Assembly: GCA_030849045.1 (NCBI GenBank)
Contig: JASAOL010000526.1
Span: 1 to 64,000, forward strand
From: Wallacemonas rigidus
Taxonomy: Eukaryota; Euglenozoa; Kinetoplastea; Trypanosomatida; Trypanosomatidae
Length of the DNA stretch: 64,000 nt
Direction: 5' to 3'
Part shown: positions 19,480 through 29,300 of the stretch, in pieces
Layout: every line of letters starts with the position of its first letter
How positions within the stretch are numbered: the first letter of the stretch is position 1
Position numbers and translations under genes: made by a program
Notes under the pieces: model-generated
Seen by the model: only the letters and a program-made list of their open reading frames with translations
Told to the model about the DNA's origin: nothing
Databases searched by the model: none

Positions 19480-20012
19480 CCAATGCTCCACGACATCTGC
19501 AAAGCGAGCGAGCTGATTGTTCACACACACACACACACACACGCATATATACACACACACACGGTCATATGCACCCACGCCCATATACACCCACGCACAC
19601 ATACACGCGTAGACACTGTTGCAAAACAGAATTGCGGTGCTCATACTCTCTCTCTCATACACAGACAAGCTGATATACGCATCGAATTGTGCGTCTAGAA
19701 TGACTCTTTTCTCTTCAAAACTCCTTGGCACCGTCTGCTCGTTGCCCATAGTGTTGTCCTCTCGACAGCATCCGCTGAATCTCTTTCCCATGAATGTCCG
19801 ACCTGGCTCCTGCGGTTGCAGCGATATGGTCGAATCTGTCGCTCACTACCAATGAAGACGAGACTCCCTGGTACAACTATCTCTTCCCTCCGAATTCCCA
19901 TCTCACCTGGCTTTTCTTTGTCCCCATATTTTCTCTTGCTTCTCCGCGATTCCATCCGGCGCTTGCTGATTTATGCACTGCGACCATAAACCTCAAGTGC
20001 TCGAGTGTGACT
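19480..20012. other. intergenic with CA-rich minisatellite
   Basis: The 3' UTR of GrpE2 carries a CA-rich array (19522-19610). An in-frame upstream ATG at 19794 extends the next gene by 73 codons, but the extension is probably not coding. Confidence 0.6.
19522..19610. repeat. degenerate CA / CACCCA repeat
   Basis: Runs of CA dinucleotides are interrupted by ATATAC and CCCACGC-type units, forming an imperfect array of about 90 bp just after the GrpE2 stop. Confidence 0.85.
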
Positions 20013-20528
20013 ATGCTTCGCCGATGTGCGACGTTTGTGCCCGCACAGCCGTGCATGGGTGCTGCGGCAGGTAGTTGTGTAACCTTGCAGAAACGCTTTC
20101 TTAAGATTGCCAAGTCCGCTTTCGGCTTCTACCTGGCCCGCCGCGGTCAGCGGAAGTTCCCTTTCCACCGTAGACCCCACAACAAGAATACGCAGTCGAT
20201 GAATCTGAAAGCACCGTACTTCTGGAGTTTCATGACTAGTAAAAACCAGGGGGCGTTTCTTCCTCAGGAGAACTACATCACCGGCGACTGGACAGGCAAA
20301 TTTTTTGTGTCGAAGCGTCAGGTGTACACATTGCAGCACGCCATGAGTGGCGCTAAAGTACGCGTCAAATCGTTTCCCTCCGTGTTTGAGTTCAACAGCC
20401 CCTCACGATGGAACGTGGGCAAGGAAATGAACACTCTTACAAAACCTCGCATGGATCTCATTGATGACCAGATGCTAACCAAGAAGCAGCGACTGGACTA
20501 CGTCAAGGCTGGCCTGCTTCCCAAGTAG
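20013..20528 (+). CDS. small basic protein, probable mitochondrial (ribosomal?) component
   Basis: A 171-residue, strongly basic protein starting MLRRCATFVPAQPCMGAAAG, a good mitochondrial presequence, followed by LQKRFLKIAKSAFGFYLARR, RKFPFHRRPHNKNTQSMNLK, aromatic patches (APYFWSFM, ITGDWTGKFFVSKRQVYTL) and a basic C-terminus KKQRLDYVKAGLLPK. Size, charge and aromatic content resemble kinetoplastid mitoribosomal proteins, but I cannot name an orthologue. The ATG at 20013 was preferred over 19794 because the extension MSDLAPAVAAIWSNLS would bury the presequence. Confidence 0.75.
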   Translation: MLRRCATFVPAQPCMGAAAGSCVTLQKRFLKIAKSAFGFYLARRGQRKFPFHRRPHNKNTQSMNLKAPYFWSFMTSKNQGAFLPQENYITGDWTGKFFVSKRQVYTLQHAMSGAKVRVKSFPSVFEFNSPSRWNVGKEMNTLTKPRMDLIDDQMLTKKQRLDYVKAGLLPK

Positions 20529-21111
20529 CAACGAGTAGCCCAAACGACGATGGTGAAGGAGACAAAGCAAATGAAAAACAACAACAACAAGGAGTAGCCT
20601 GCTAAATGGGCTTCGTCTGTTTGAGCTGTGAGACTGAGACTACATTTTTCTTTTGTTCTTGTTTGGCGATTTCGGTTTGGTCGCACTCTACATGTTTTGC
20701 CAATGAATTACCACTCATAGCACATCTACTGCAGCTTGTGTCAATAGAATCGGCCTAGCTAGCTTTGTTTTCGCTGCATCTACAGGTCTTCTCTCTATCA
20801 CTCGCGTTGTGCTCTCAGTGATAGTCTAGCTGACCAGCACACGCATGGCGTGCGAAATCTGCTGACTCTTGCCGCAACATTTCAGTTGTACTTGTTGAGG
20901 CTCGCGATTCAACTCCCACAGATTGCTCAGTCGCCCGCCCGACTTCTCTGAGTCGCCCGCCTAGCCTTGCACCTATCCGCACCTTCCCTCAACGATGATT
21001 TATCTTCTTCGCTCTTTCCTCTGCGCGAACTCACCGACATGTGTACTCGCCCGTTGTCACTAGAGTCCAGTCAGTTTTGACACGGAACTACCCTCGCCCT
21101 GACATCCATTG
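20529..21111. other. intergenic
   Basis: A 583-nt spacer with pyrimidine-rich stretches at 20790-20812 and 21001-21022. No gene. Confidence 0.6.
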
Positions 21112-21912
21112 ATGCGTAGGTGGGCTACAGGCACCACCCGTGCCTGGGCGTGCTGCACGGCTTTCAGGCAATGTAGCGCGAAAGGCAGCAGCAGTGCGGA
21201 TGAAGCGCTCGCATCACTCCTCAATGAATTGGATAAATGCGAGCTGGACACAAGTGAAGTGAAGGCGGCCTCTATTGCAGAGAGTGTTGGCCGCAACAGT
21301 GGTGTCACACAACCGCGAACGCCGGCACCGCGAATCAGTCGGAGGGAAAAGACCGAAATCCTTCGCCACAGTCAGTTGAAAAAACTCATCCACGAAGCCG
21401 ATAGCGAAATTGAGCTTCTCGAGTCTGAGCATCGTCGTGCCGAGATTCAAGCCTCAATTGGCACCTTGGCACCCGCCAAGTCCACTGATCAGTTTTTCAC
21501 GGGGAGCGAGCAGGTGCTTGAGAAGTCACCCCAACACTTCGTACCCAGCGCGGAGTCTGATTCGGAAGTGGAGAAGCTACCTCGGCTGCGCCACAGTGGA
21601 ACTGTCGGAGTCGTCACAATCGTTGGCAAAGTGACTCAAATGCCAGAAGATGAGCCAGCAAAAGACACCACTTCCCTGTTGCTCGAATACGACCTTCCTA
21701 CGGAGTATGCCCATGAAAACAAAGGTCTTGTTGTAGCTGTGACACGGTGCTCCATGCTGCGTGAGTTTGTCCGTGAACACATCGAGGTAGGTGATGTTGT
21801 CCACGTCCTTGGTCAGCTGATCCCCTCTTCCAAGCCAGATGTTGTTGCGACGGTGCTCATTCCACAGAATGGCGGAAGTGTGTCCGCTGTGCTCCGTCCC
21901 CACAAACAGTGA
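21112..21912 (+). CDS. OB-fold (SSB-like) protein, probable mitochondrial
   Basis: A 266-residue protein. MRRWATGTTRAWACCTAF is presequence-like, and residues 25-150 are charged and partly coiled (EILRHSQLKKLIHEADSEIE, LLESEHRRAEIQ). The last 100 residues form a probable OB fold of the SSB/KREPA type: GVVTIVGKVTQMP, TSLLLEYDLPTEY, KGLVVAVTRCSMLREFV, and the closing EVGDVVHVLGQLIPSSKPDVVATVLI. In trypanosomatids this layout occurs in mitochondrial single-strand binding proteins and the KREPA subunits of the RNA-editing complex. No zinc fingers are visible, so larger KREPA types are excluded. The exact identity remains open. Confidence 0.72.
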   Translation: MRRWATGTTRAWACCTAFRQCSAKGSSSADEALASLLNELDKCELDTSEVKAASIAESVGRNSGVTQPRTPAPRISRREKTEILRHSQLKKLIHEADSEIELLESEHRRAEIQASIGTLAPAKSTDQFFTGSEQVLEKSPQHFVPSAESDSEVEKLPRLRHSGTVGVVTIVGKVTQMPEDEPAKDTTSLLLEYDLPTEYAHENKGLVVAVTRCSMLREFVREHIEVGDVVHVLGQLIPSSKPDVVATVLIPQNGGSVSAVLRPHKQ

Positions 21913-22411
21913 ACAGAGCATCTCCATGTGCGTACTCGATGGATGTGCCTCCCTCTTTCTTTTTTCCCGCACTCACACCTATCACAGCTGGAAAAAAAAA
22001 AAGTGACGATGTCAAATTAATTGTAAAAATACGGCGAGTACGTTGACTGTCGAAGAGGTTAACAAACAAACACGCAGTGGCGATGTTGCATTGTCTTCAA
22101 ACAGTGACAGACAGTGCGTCCTTTGGGCGTTTGGGCGTTTGGGCGTTTGGGCGTTTGGACGTTTTGGGGGAAAGCGTGGAGGTGTTGTGCGTGTGCATAG
22201 CCTCTACCTAAACAACTCAAACATATTGTTTCTCCACTCTTTCCGTTTGTCTCATTCCTGTTCTCTACTGGCACTGCTATTTACTTTCTGCCCTTTCGCC
22301 GATCCTAACCAAATAGCTTTCTCGCTACCAAAGCTTATTCACTCCAGCGTTCACCTGCATTCACTATCTTGCAGCTTTCGCAACACCAAAAAAAGAGCAG
22401 CATTCCCAGTC
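21913..22411. other. intergenic with 8-bp tandem repeat
   Basis: A 499-nt spacer holding a TTTGGGCG array (22122-22161) and a pyrimidine-rich 22235-22300 tract with AG at 22315-22316 as a likely acceptor for the DJ-1 gene. Confidence 0.6.
22122..22161. repeat. TTTGGGCG tandem repeat, five units
   Basis: Four perfect 8-bp units followed by one with A for G (TTTGGACG), 40 bp in all, about 250 nt upstream of the DJ-1 start. Confidence 0.95.
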
Positions 22412-23005
22412 ATGTCCAAGCGTGTTCTTGTTCCCGTCGCGGATGGCTCTGAGGACATCGAGCTCTCTTCCACGACTGACGTTCTGGTGCGTGGTGGTGT
22501 GACAATCACCGTGGCTTCAGTGATGGGCCGCCGAGAGGTGTCCCTTGCGCGTGGACTTCATATCGTCGCCGATACGTTGATTGAGGAGCTTTCTGCGAAA
22601 GACTTCGACGCTGTCTTCTTGCCCGGTGGTCTCCCCGGTGCCGACCACCTTGGCAAGTCGGCTGCGCTCAAGACCATCATGCACGAGATGCGCGCTGAGG
22701 GCAAGCTCTACGGCGCCATCTGTGCGGCGCCGGTCCTGTCTCTTGGCCCTCTTGGCATGCTTGAAGGTATCACCAAGGCCACGTGCTACCCAGGGATGGA
22801 GTCCAAGTTTCCTGCTGGCGTGCAGCACTCCTCTGAGTGCGTGGTTTTGTGCGGCAAGTGCCTCACCAGCCGCGGACCTGGTACAGCCATGTTCTTCGGG
22901 CTCGCTGCCGTCGCCTTGGTGGTGTCGAAAGAGGTCGCTGCTGGCCTTGCCAAGGACCTGCTTGTCGATGACACTCCGCAAATGAAAGCTGTTCTAGCTC
23001 TCTGA
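22412..23005 (+). CDS. DJ-1/PfpI (ThiJ) family protein
   Basis: A 197-residue single-domain DJ-1 superfamily protein. KRVLVPVADGSEDIELS carries the conserved acidic residue E14, FLPGGLPGA the oxyanion-side loop, GAICAAPVLSL the nucleophile Cys104 on the elbow, and LTSRGPGTAMFFGLAAV the helix typical of DJ-1 rather than PfpI proteases. Proposed roles in the family are glyoxalase/deglycase chemistry and oxidative-stress protection; in trypanosomatid annotations the family is often called a thiazole monophosphate synthesis protein, a name inherited from ThiJ. Length equals human DJ-1 (189) closely. The frame is open upstream without any ATG. Confidence 0.93.
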   Translation: MSKRVLVPVADGSEDIELSSTTDVLVRGGVTITVASVMGRREVSLARGLHIVADTLIEELSAKDFDAVFLPGGLPGADHLGKSAALKTIMHEMRAEGKLYGAICAAPVLSLGPLGMLEGITKATCYPGMESKFPAGVQHSSECVVLCGKCLTSRGPGTAMFFGLAAVALVVSKEVAAGLAKDLLVDDTPQMKAVLAL

Positions 23006-23717
23006 AGCAATTCTTCTCTTAACGTATTACAGGCAAACAGACTACCGACACGTATATCGTCTGCAAACAGCAATCAAAAATGAACAAAAGCTAAACCGAT
23101 CGTTTCTCTTTCATCAAAGCAAACACACTCTTTCTTTTTTTGTTTGCACTCTTGTTCTTTTTTTTTTTTCTGAGCTCTTTCAATTCGATTTCTTTCGGTT
23201 GTCTTCGTCATTTTCTTCATTTTTTTTTCGTCGGCAAAATGCTGATATGGAGTCAAAACTGAGTGACTATGGATGTCACAAAGCCCCCTTCCTGCGTTGT
23301 AGACTCATGTCTCTCGTGAGCCTCGCCCGACTATACGTTTTCAGATACTGGCAGCACTTTCTCTGCTACCTTTTAAACTACGCCAAGGGCAACAGAGGAG
23401 CCTCAAGTTGAAGATGAGGGATGATGTGATACGAGGGAAAGGCGAGTGCTCAAACACTGTGGCGAGACTCGTGCGCCAAGACAGGCCAACGCTAGTCGTG
23501 ACCCCTATTTCTCCCACTTCCCGTGTCTCTCCATCCCCCGACAACACTTCTCTTGATATTTTTCCTTGTCATCCTTCCGTCACTGTGTATCTCCTTCCGC
23601 TCCATACTTGAGCGTCGGCAAGGCAGTGCCCTACCGCCCTCGCCTCTCTCTTTTTTTTTTTCTCTCCACATATTCAACAAGTCACGCCACCACTTCAGTC
23701 TTTCTGTCAATACTAAA
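23006..23717. other. intergenic
   Basis: A 712-nt spacer with T-runs at 23130-23170 and 23220-23230 and the acceptor signal for the next gene. No gene. Confidence 0.6.
23641..23680 (+). promoter_or_regulatory. candidate spliced-leader acceptor for the metallo-beta-lactamase-fold gene
   Basis: An unbroken 26-nt C/T tract (23641-23666) is followed by the first AG at 23679-23680, 37 nt before the ATG. Confidence 0.6.
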
Positions 23718-24812
23718 ATGAGCTTGCTTTCCAGCCTCTTCTTCAAGTCCGCTCCTCCCAAGTTCACGTATATTGGGAGTCCGGCCGTTTTTCGTGGGCC
23801 CAATGCGCACATTTCTTCCAGCTGCCTGTCAACGACTAACCGCAAAGGGGAACTCATGAAGATTCACTGTGTGCCCGCGTACATATCGTCTCTTTACATT
23901 GTCGAGTACCCTGAAAGGCGCGAGCTGCTGCTGTTGGATAGCGGATTTCCCACGGATTTCGAGCGCGCACGGTTCTACGTCGAGTCGGTGATGAAGGACA
24001 ACGCAGGCAATGCGTACTCCCTGGAGAAGGACATGAAGCTTGTTGTCGTTTCCCACTGCCATGTTGACCATGCTGGTGCGAGCATAGCGTACCACAATCT
24101 CGGTATTCCTATTGCGCGCGCCTCGGAGATGAACTCGACCTACCAAGGACCTTCTCGCCGTTTTCAAATGTTTGCGGAGGCCTTTCTTGGTACCTTCGTG
24201 GCAACACGAATGCAACGCGCTGTGGAGAATCCCTTTCGTTACTCGTCTGGCCTTTTCGGACCCTACTGGCAGTTCCTCACTCCGGCCGTCGCTGAGCTTG
24301 GGGATGGTCAATCTCTTCCGTGCGGCTTTGAAGACTGGGTCGCGGTGAAGGTACCGGGGCATACGAGCCACATGATCGCTCTGTATCACTGCTCTGCTGG
24401 GCTATTTTATACTGCCGACATGCTCGTGAAACTGAAGAAAGGGTTCTTTCCACCACAGCCCATCAACTACGACTGGGCCTACGAGCACAGCCTCAAGCGA
24501 ATTCGTGAACTGGACGTGCAATGTGCACTGATGGCTCATGGCGGTATCGTGAAGGCAAACGAATTCGGCTCATGGCATCGAATCCTGGATGAGGTGGATG
24601 AAAACTTCAAACGCGGCAAGATGAAGAACGCGAACCTGTCGGGCAACAGTGCGGGCCACTCGTGGTGGTCGAGCTTGATGGGGTCGATTTCACTCCGTAT
24701 TTTTCGAAGCCGAGCCACAGAGGCGCGTGTATTCACTCCCGACCAACTTGACACACAGGCCATCCCGCAGGCTGGTTGCTCGCAGACCAACACGATCACG
24801 TACCACTCTTGA
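23718..24812 (+). CDS. metallo-beta-lactamase-fold hydrolase
   Basis: A 364-residue protein with a complete binuclear metal site of the metallo-beta-lactamase superfamily: H113, H115, D117 and H118 in SHCHVDHAG, H215 in PGHTSHM, D234 in YTADML and H274 in MAHGG. The insert at 135-200 (MNSTYQGPSRRFQMFAEAFL onwards) is long and helical. After the domain, residues 290-364 form a low-complexity tail with a WWSSLMGSISLRIF hydrophobic patch. Substrate is unknown; glyoxalase II, lactonase and N-acyl hydrolase subfamilies share this motif set, and the short THxxDH spacing does not separate them. No clear targeting signal. Confidence 0.87.
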   Translation: MSLLSSLFFKSAPPKFTYIGSPAVFRGPNAHISSSCLSTTNRKGELMKIHCVPAYISSLYIVEYPERRELLLLDSGFPTDFERARFYVESVMKDNAGNAYSLEKDMKLVVVSHCHVDHAGASIAYHNLGIPIARASEMNSTYQGPSRRFQMFAEAFLGTFVATRMQRAVENPFRYSSGLFGPYWQFLTPAVAELGDGQSLPCGFEDWVAVKVPGHTSHMIALYHCSAGLFYTADMLVKLKKGFFPPQPINYDWAYEHSLKRIRELDVQCALMAHGGIVKANEFGSWHRILDEVDENFKRGKMKNANLSGNSAGHSWWSSLMGSISLRIFRSRATEARVFTPDQLDTQAIPQAGCSQTNTITYHS

Positions 24813-26308
24813 TTCACTATCCACGTGATCTGAGAAGGTTATACGGGTGGAGTACGATGCGGAAAAGCGCAGAAAATGCAGCCACGCGTGGAAAGGCGGT
24901 GAAATGACGTACTGTCCTCTTTCCCCCCCTTTTGCGACAAGTGCTACTATCCACACTGTCAAAGGTTGTTCTTCTTCCAATGTTAGCGATTCATCATTCA
25001 CTTTGTTCTTCGTTTCGTCGATTGTGCCTGCCTTTTTTTTTTTCTTGTACAACTGTACTTCAGTAGCACAGAAGTGTCCGCACGAGCTTTTCCTATCTTC
25101 TATTCTCTCTTTTTTTCCCCCTCGTGTTGCTTGACAGTAAACCCGCTATCAGTGGCGTCATCCCCATTCTGGATGTGTGCTGTCAACATCCGTACTTTGC
25201 CACACCGTTTCCTCACCAGTGGTGTCTGCACCTTTTCTCACAATAGCAGGCTCCTTTTTCTTCTTCTTCACAATCACATTCACACGCACAGTCAGTAGCT
25301 TGGCCTCGTTTGGTTGGCAGCGCAGGGGCGCGCACCGCGATCTGCTCGCATATTTGACATTCGTCCGCTTCATTTCGTATACCCGCTCAGATGCCGACTG
25401 CTGATCTCTTTTATTTCCCACCTTCCACATTCTTCTCCCCTTTCTCCCCCTTCTCCCATCATTCGCTTTTGTTTTTTTCATGCGTGCGTTCATCACGCCA
25501 CTCACTTCCAAAATTATAAGAAAAACGAAAGAAAAACCAGTCTTTATTATTAGAAGCTCATTGCCTTAACAGTCTCAAACAATACTCACATATTTACCCA
25601 CAGCACTTTTTCATCTTTCTCTCTCCCCTATTTTTGTTCGTGCGCACCAGAGCTCTGTGAAATCGTCTGTTTCACCTTCATTGTCAGATTGAATCTCGGC
25701 TTCGCGTCCCATCTTTGATTGCTAAGTGGCGGTGAACTATCATCGTGTGCATCGATTGCTGTCAACACCGACCCAACCACAATCCGCTGTGACGTGCACA
25801 CACACTTAGCCCCCACTCTGAAGCAAAAGACGAGAACGTACCGAACGGCGGGTTTGAAGGAAAACAATCCTCCGACTATTATCGACAGAAGGAACTGGTG
25901 TTCAGAGACTTCAGCGCATCTTTTTATTTCCCATCACCAACAAATCCAGCGACGAGTGACTTTTTCATCGCACGCAACATCAGCCGCGACAACAGCGGGA
26001 CACAAAGCAACAAGAGTAGGAGCAGCGCTGCAAAGACATACCGGCATACACAGTCAGTCATACACACACAGTGCCGTCGTAAAAAACAACACGCAGAAAG
26101 ATAATCACAAGATAGTGAAAAGCTAAGGAAGAGCGTGAGCATCGACACTGCCCGCAACACACAAACACAAACCCAGACCCACAGCGAGCTTTTTTTCCCC
26201 CTCCAAGTGCGTGCTCCGTTCTCCCTTCTGTTCTTTCGCTGTTTTTTCTTCTTCTTTGTTCTTTTTTTTTCTTTCGCTGCGGTCTTGGATCACACGTGCG
26301 TGAGAATC
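24813..26308. other. 1.5-kb intergenic region
   Basis: T/C-rich with runs at 25029-25045 and 25255-25270 and a further pyrimidine-rich stretch at 26190-26205 followed by AG. Several open frames cross it but none has coding composition. It probably consists of the long 3' UTR of the hydrolase gene and the 5' UTR of the ARM gene. Confidence 0.55.
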
Positions 26309-29300
26309 ATGAATAATCTTTTGATCAAAGTTGTGACAGGTGTGCCGATGCAGTCGCTGGCACAAGAGGTTGTGAATGCACCACAGTACACAATTCTTTG
26401 TGCACAGGAACCTCGCCCCAAAGAGCGCATTGAGCTGCTACTCAATCGTCTTGATACCTCCACCGAAACGAGTGCCCCGCAAAACGTGAGCTATATTCTT
26501 AATGCTTGCATCTCCACTACCCTCGACCCGGACTTCGTTGAGGAACTGGTGGAGAAAATGCTCTCTTTCGCGCTCAACCATCCACAATGGGTGGACTTGA
26601 TCGCATGGTGCTGCGCACTGTGCCACTACTACTGTACCGACGAGGTGACCGTCTCTCTCTTCTCGGAGTTCGACGCGCCAGTGATGGCTGTGCGTGGGTT
26701 GAGGGAGCACCCACACAATCGGGTGGTTTGCCTTGCCGCATGCGCCGTTCTGTCGCACTTCAACATGTACGATATTGGGGATGGTATCGCGCAGCTGGTG
26801 AATGTGTTACGACTGCACAAGACCGACGAGCAGGTTTGTGCGCTCGTGACGAGGTCGCTTGCGGAGTTCACCTCCTACTTTAAGGAGAATCCTGATCGCT
26901 TTGTCAAGGCGTGCGAGGAGTTCGTCGAGGCCGGTGGCTGCACTGCGCTCGAGGAAGCCCTGGACGAGCAGACCAGTGTGGAGGAGGTCGTTGTGTGCGC
27001 TGCGCGTATCACGGCAAACGTGGTCAGCTCTGGTGTGCCCGCCGCATGGGAGCCCGAGTCAGACATGGTGCTGCTGCTCGCGACGGTGCTGATGCGGCAC
27101 ACGCGCGCCGACACTTTGTGCGGTCACATCTTGCGTGTCTTCAGTCACGTCCCGGCCTCCTCTCACATTGATTGGCATGTCATTTCCGACCTTTTCCTTT
27201 CGTCTGAATCTGAGGTAGTGATGTTGGAGTGTCTGCACTTCTTCAGCAGTGTTGCCATGAACGCGAAGGATGCGAAACCCAACATTGCTTCTCACGGCTG
27301 CGTACCACGTGTGATGCACGTTATGAAGCAGTACCAGGGCAACCCCAGCATCCAGGAGGAGGCGTGCAGCTTGCTGTCCTACCTCTCTTTCGACTCCGAG
27401 ACCATTACCTCGACGATCACCGAGTCTGGTGGCATTCTGCTCGTGCTCAACGCGATGCAGCGCTTTCCACGCAATGAGGACCTCCTCATGTGCGCATGCG
27501 CCGCCCTATCGGGACTCACTTTCAATAATCAGGCGGGTCAGCAGGTCATTGTGGACAACAATGGCATCGGCCTCATCCTTGATGCCATGCGGAACGGCCG
27601 CAAGGCACGACTGCAGGAGAACGGCTGCTTGGCCATCGGCACCATGTGCTGGAACAGCGACCTGAAGGCTGACGTGGTGCGGCTGGGTGGTGTGCAGGTC
27701 ATCATGAAGGCGCTGAGCGTTCACTACATGAGTTCTGGCCTCGTGAAGAATGCCTGTCGTGCGCTCGCGCAGGTCGCCTTCAACTGTGAAACGTACCGCG
27801 ATGACATGAGTGCACGCGGTGTCATTCCGCTCATTGTGCGTGGTATGGAGCAGCACCCAAACTACGACCGCGCGCAGATGCACGGCTGCGTCGCCTTGTC
27901 ATACCTCTCCTGGACCAACGAGGAGAATGCCACACAAATCACACAACACGGGGGCTACAAGGTCATCGTCAACGCCATGCGCAACCACCCCACGAATCAC
28001 GAGGTGCAGGAGCACGCGTGCCGTGCACTCGCCAATATTAGCAGTGTTCCTCTCGATGACGCGGCGGCGGCGCTTGAGCAGATTGTCGCCGCTATGCGGC
28101 GACATGAGTTCGTCAGCGAAGTTCAAGAGGAGGCATGCCGTGCTCTGGTGACGCTCTCTCTTGTGTCGCCGGTAAACAAGGACAAGCTATACCAACTGGA
28201 CGCGGCATCCGTGGTGGTGGCTGCCATGAAAAATTTTCCTCGCGCGCAACTTGTCCAACAGGAAGCGTGCAATGCCCTGGCGCACCTGGCGTACGAGCAC
28301 GCCGACCTGGACAAGGCGGTCACAGACTTGGGTGGCGTGTCGCTGCTGCTGACGGCCATGCGCACGCATCGCAACTGCCCCAAGGTGCAGTTGAACGCCT
28401 GTGGAGGCCTAAGCGCGCTCGCTTTCGACAACCCTGTTGCGCAGCAGCAGATCTACGAGCTCGGCGGTGTCGAGTGCGTTATTCACGCAATGGACAACTT
28501 TGAGCGCCTGCGCATGCTCGAGCTGGGCTGCTCAGTACTGGGCACACTCGCGTGGAACATTGAAATCAAGGAGCGGGTCGCCGTGGAGGCGATTCCTGAA
28601 ATCCTCAAGGCCATGCGCATCCACGAGATGAGCCCACTGCTTCAAAAATCTACGTGCCGCGCCATCTCACAATTCGCCTTCAACTCGGAAAGCAATCGAC
28701 AGCTCTTGGCTGACTCTGGGGCCATCCCGCTCATCGTGAACGCGATGCGGCTGCATCTCTCGACGGAGAAGCTCATCGTACACGCCCTCAAGGCCTTGAC
28801 GTACCTATGCTGGGAGAATACTCGCGTCGCCGAGACCATCATCGCTGAGGACATTGAAAGCGTAATTCAGAAGGTGGTGCAGCGCTACGCCAACAACCAG
28901 CGCGTGTTCAATGAGGCTGTTCACCTGTCCAAGATCCTCTTCCGCAAGACAACGGGCAGCCCAAGCCCAAGTATGCGCGTTGTTTCCCCTCCACAGGCTT
29001 CACCGCAATCACTCCTCTACACGCCTGGCCCCATCCGTCGCATGTATGACGATCAAAAGCCCCCGAGCCCACCCCCAGAAGACGATGTGGAGGACTCACG
29101 TCACTTTTACGTGACGGCCATGGATGAACGAAACGAAGGCGAGACGCGGACACAGATGATGATGGCACGGCCACGCTACATAGATTCCAACGACGACTTT
29201 GGCGTCCCCCGCGGCGGCACAGCTGGGCGGGCCGGCGCAGGCGGCCGCAGTTACGCAGTAGGCCATGGCGGCCCAGGCCCTCGTGGGGTGGCGATGCGCG

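Noticed and set aside
19794-20012. 73-codon in-frame N-terminal extension of the small mitochondrial protein
   Set aside because: It is pyrimidine-rich leader sequence and would mask the presequence at MLRRCATF.
22043-22411. In-frame extension of the DJ-1 gene across the TTTGGGCG repeat
   Set aside because: No ATG in the extension; begins at TTG and crosses the splice-acceptor region.
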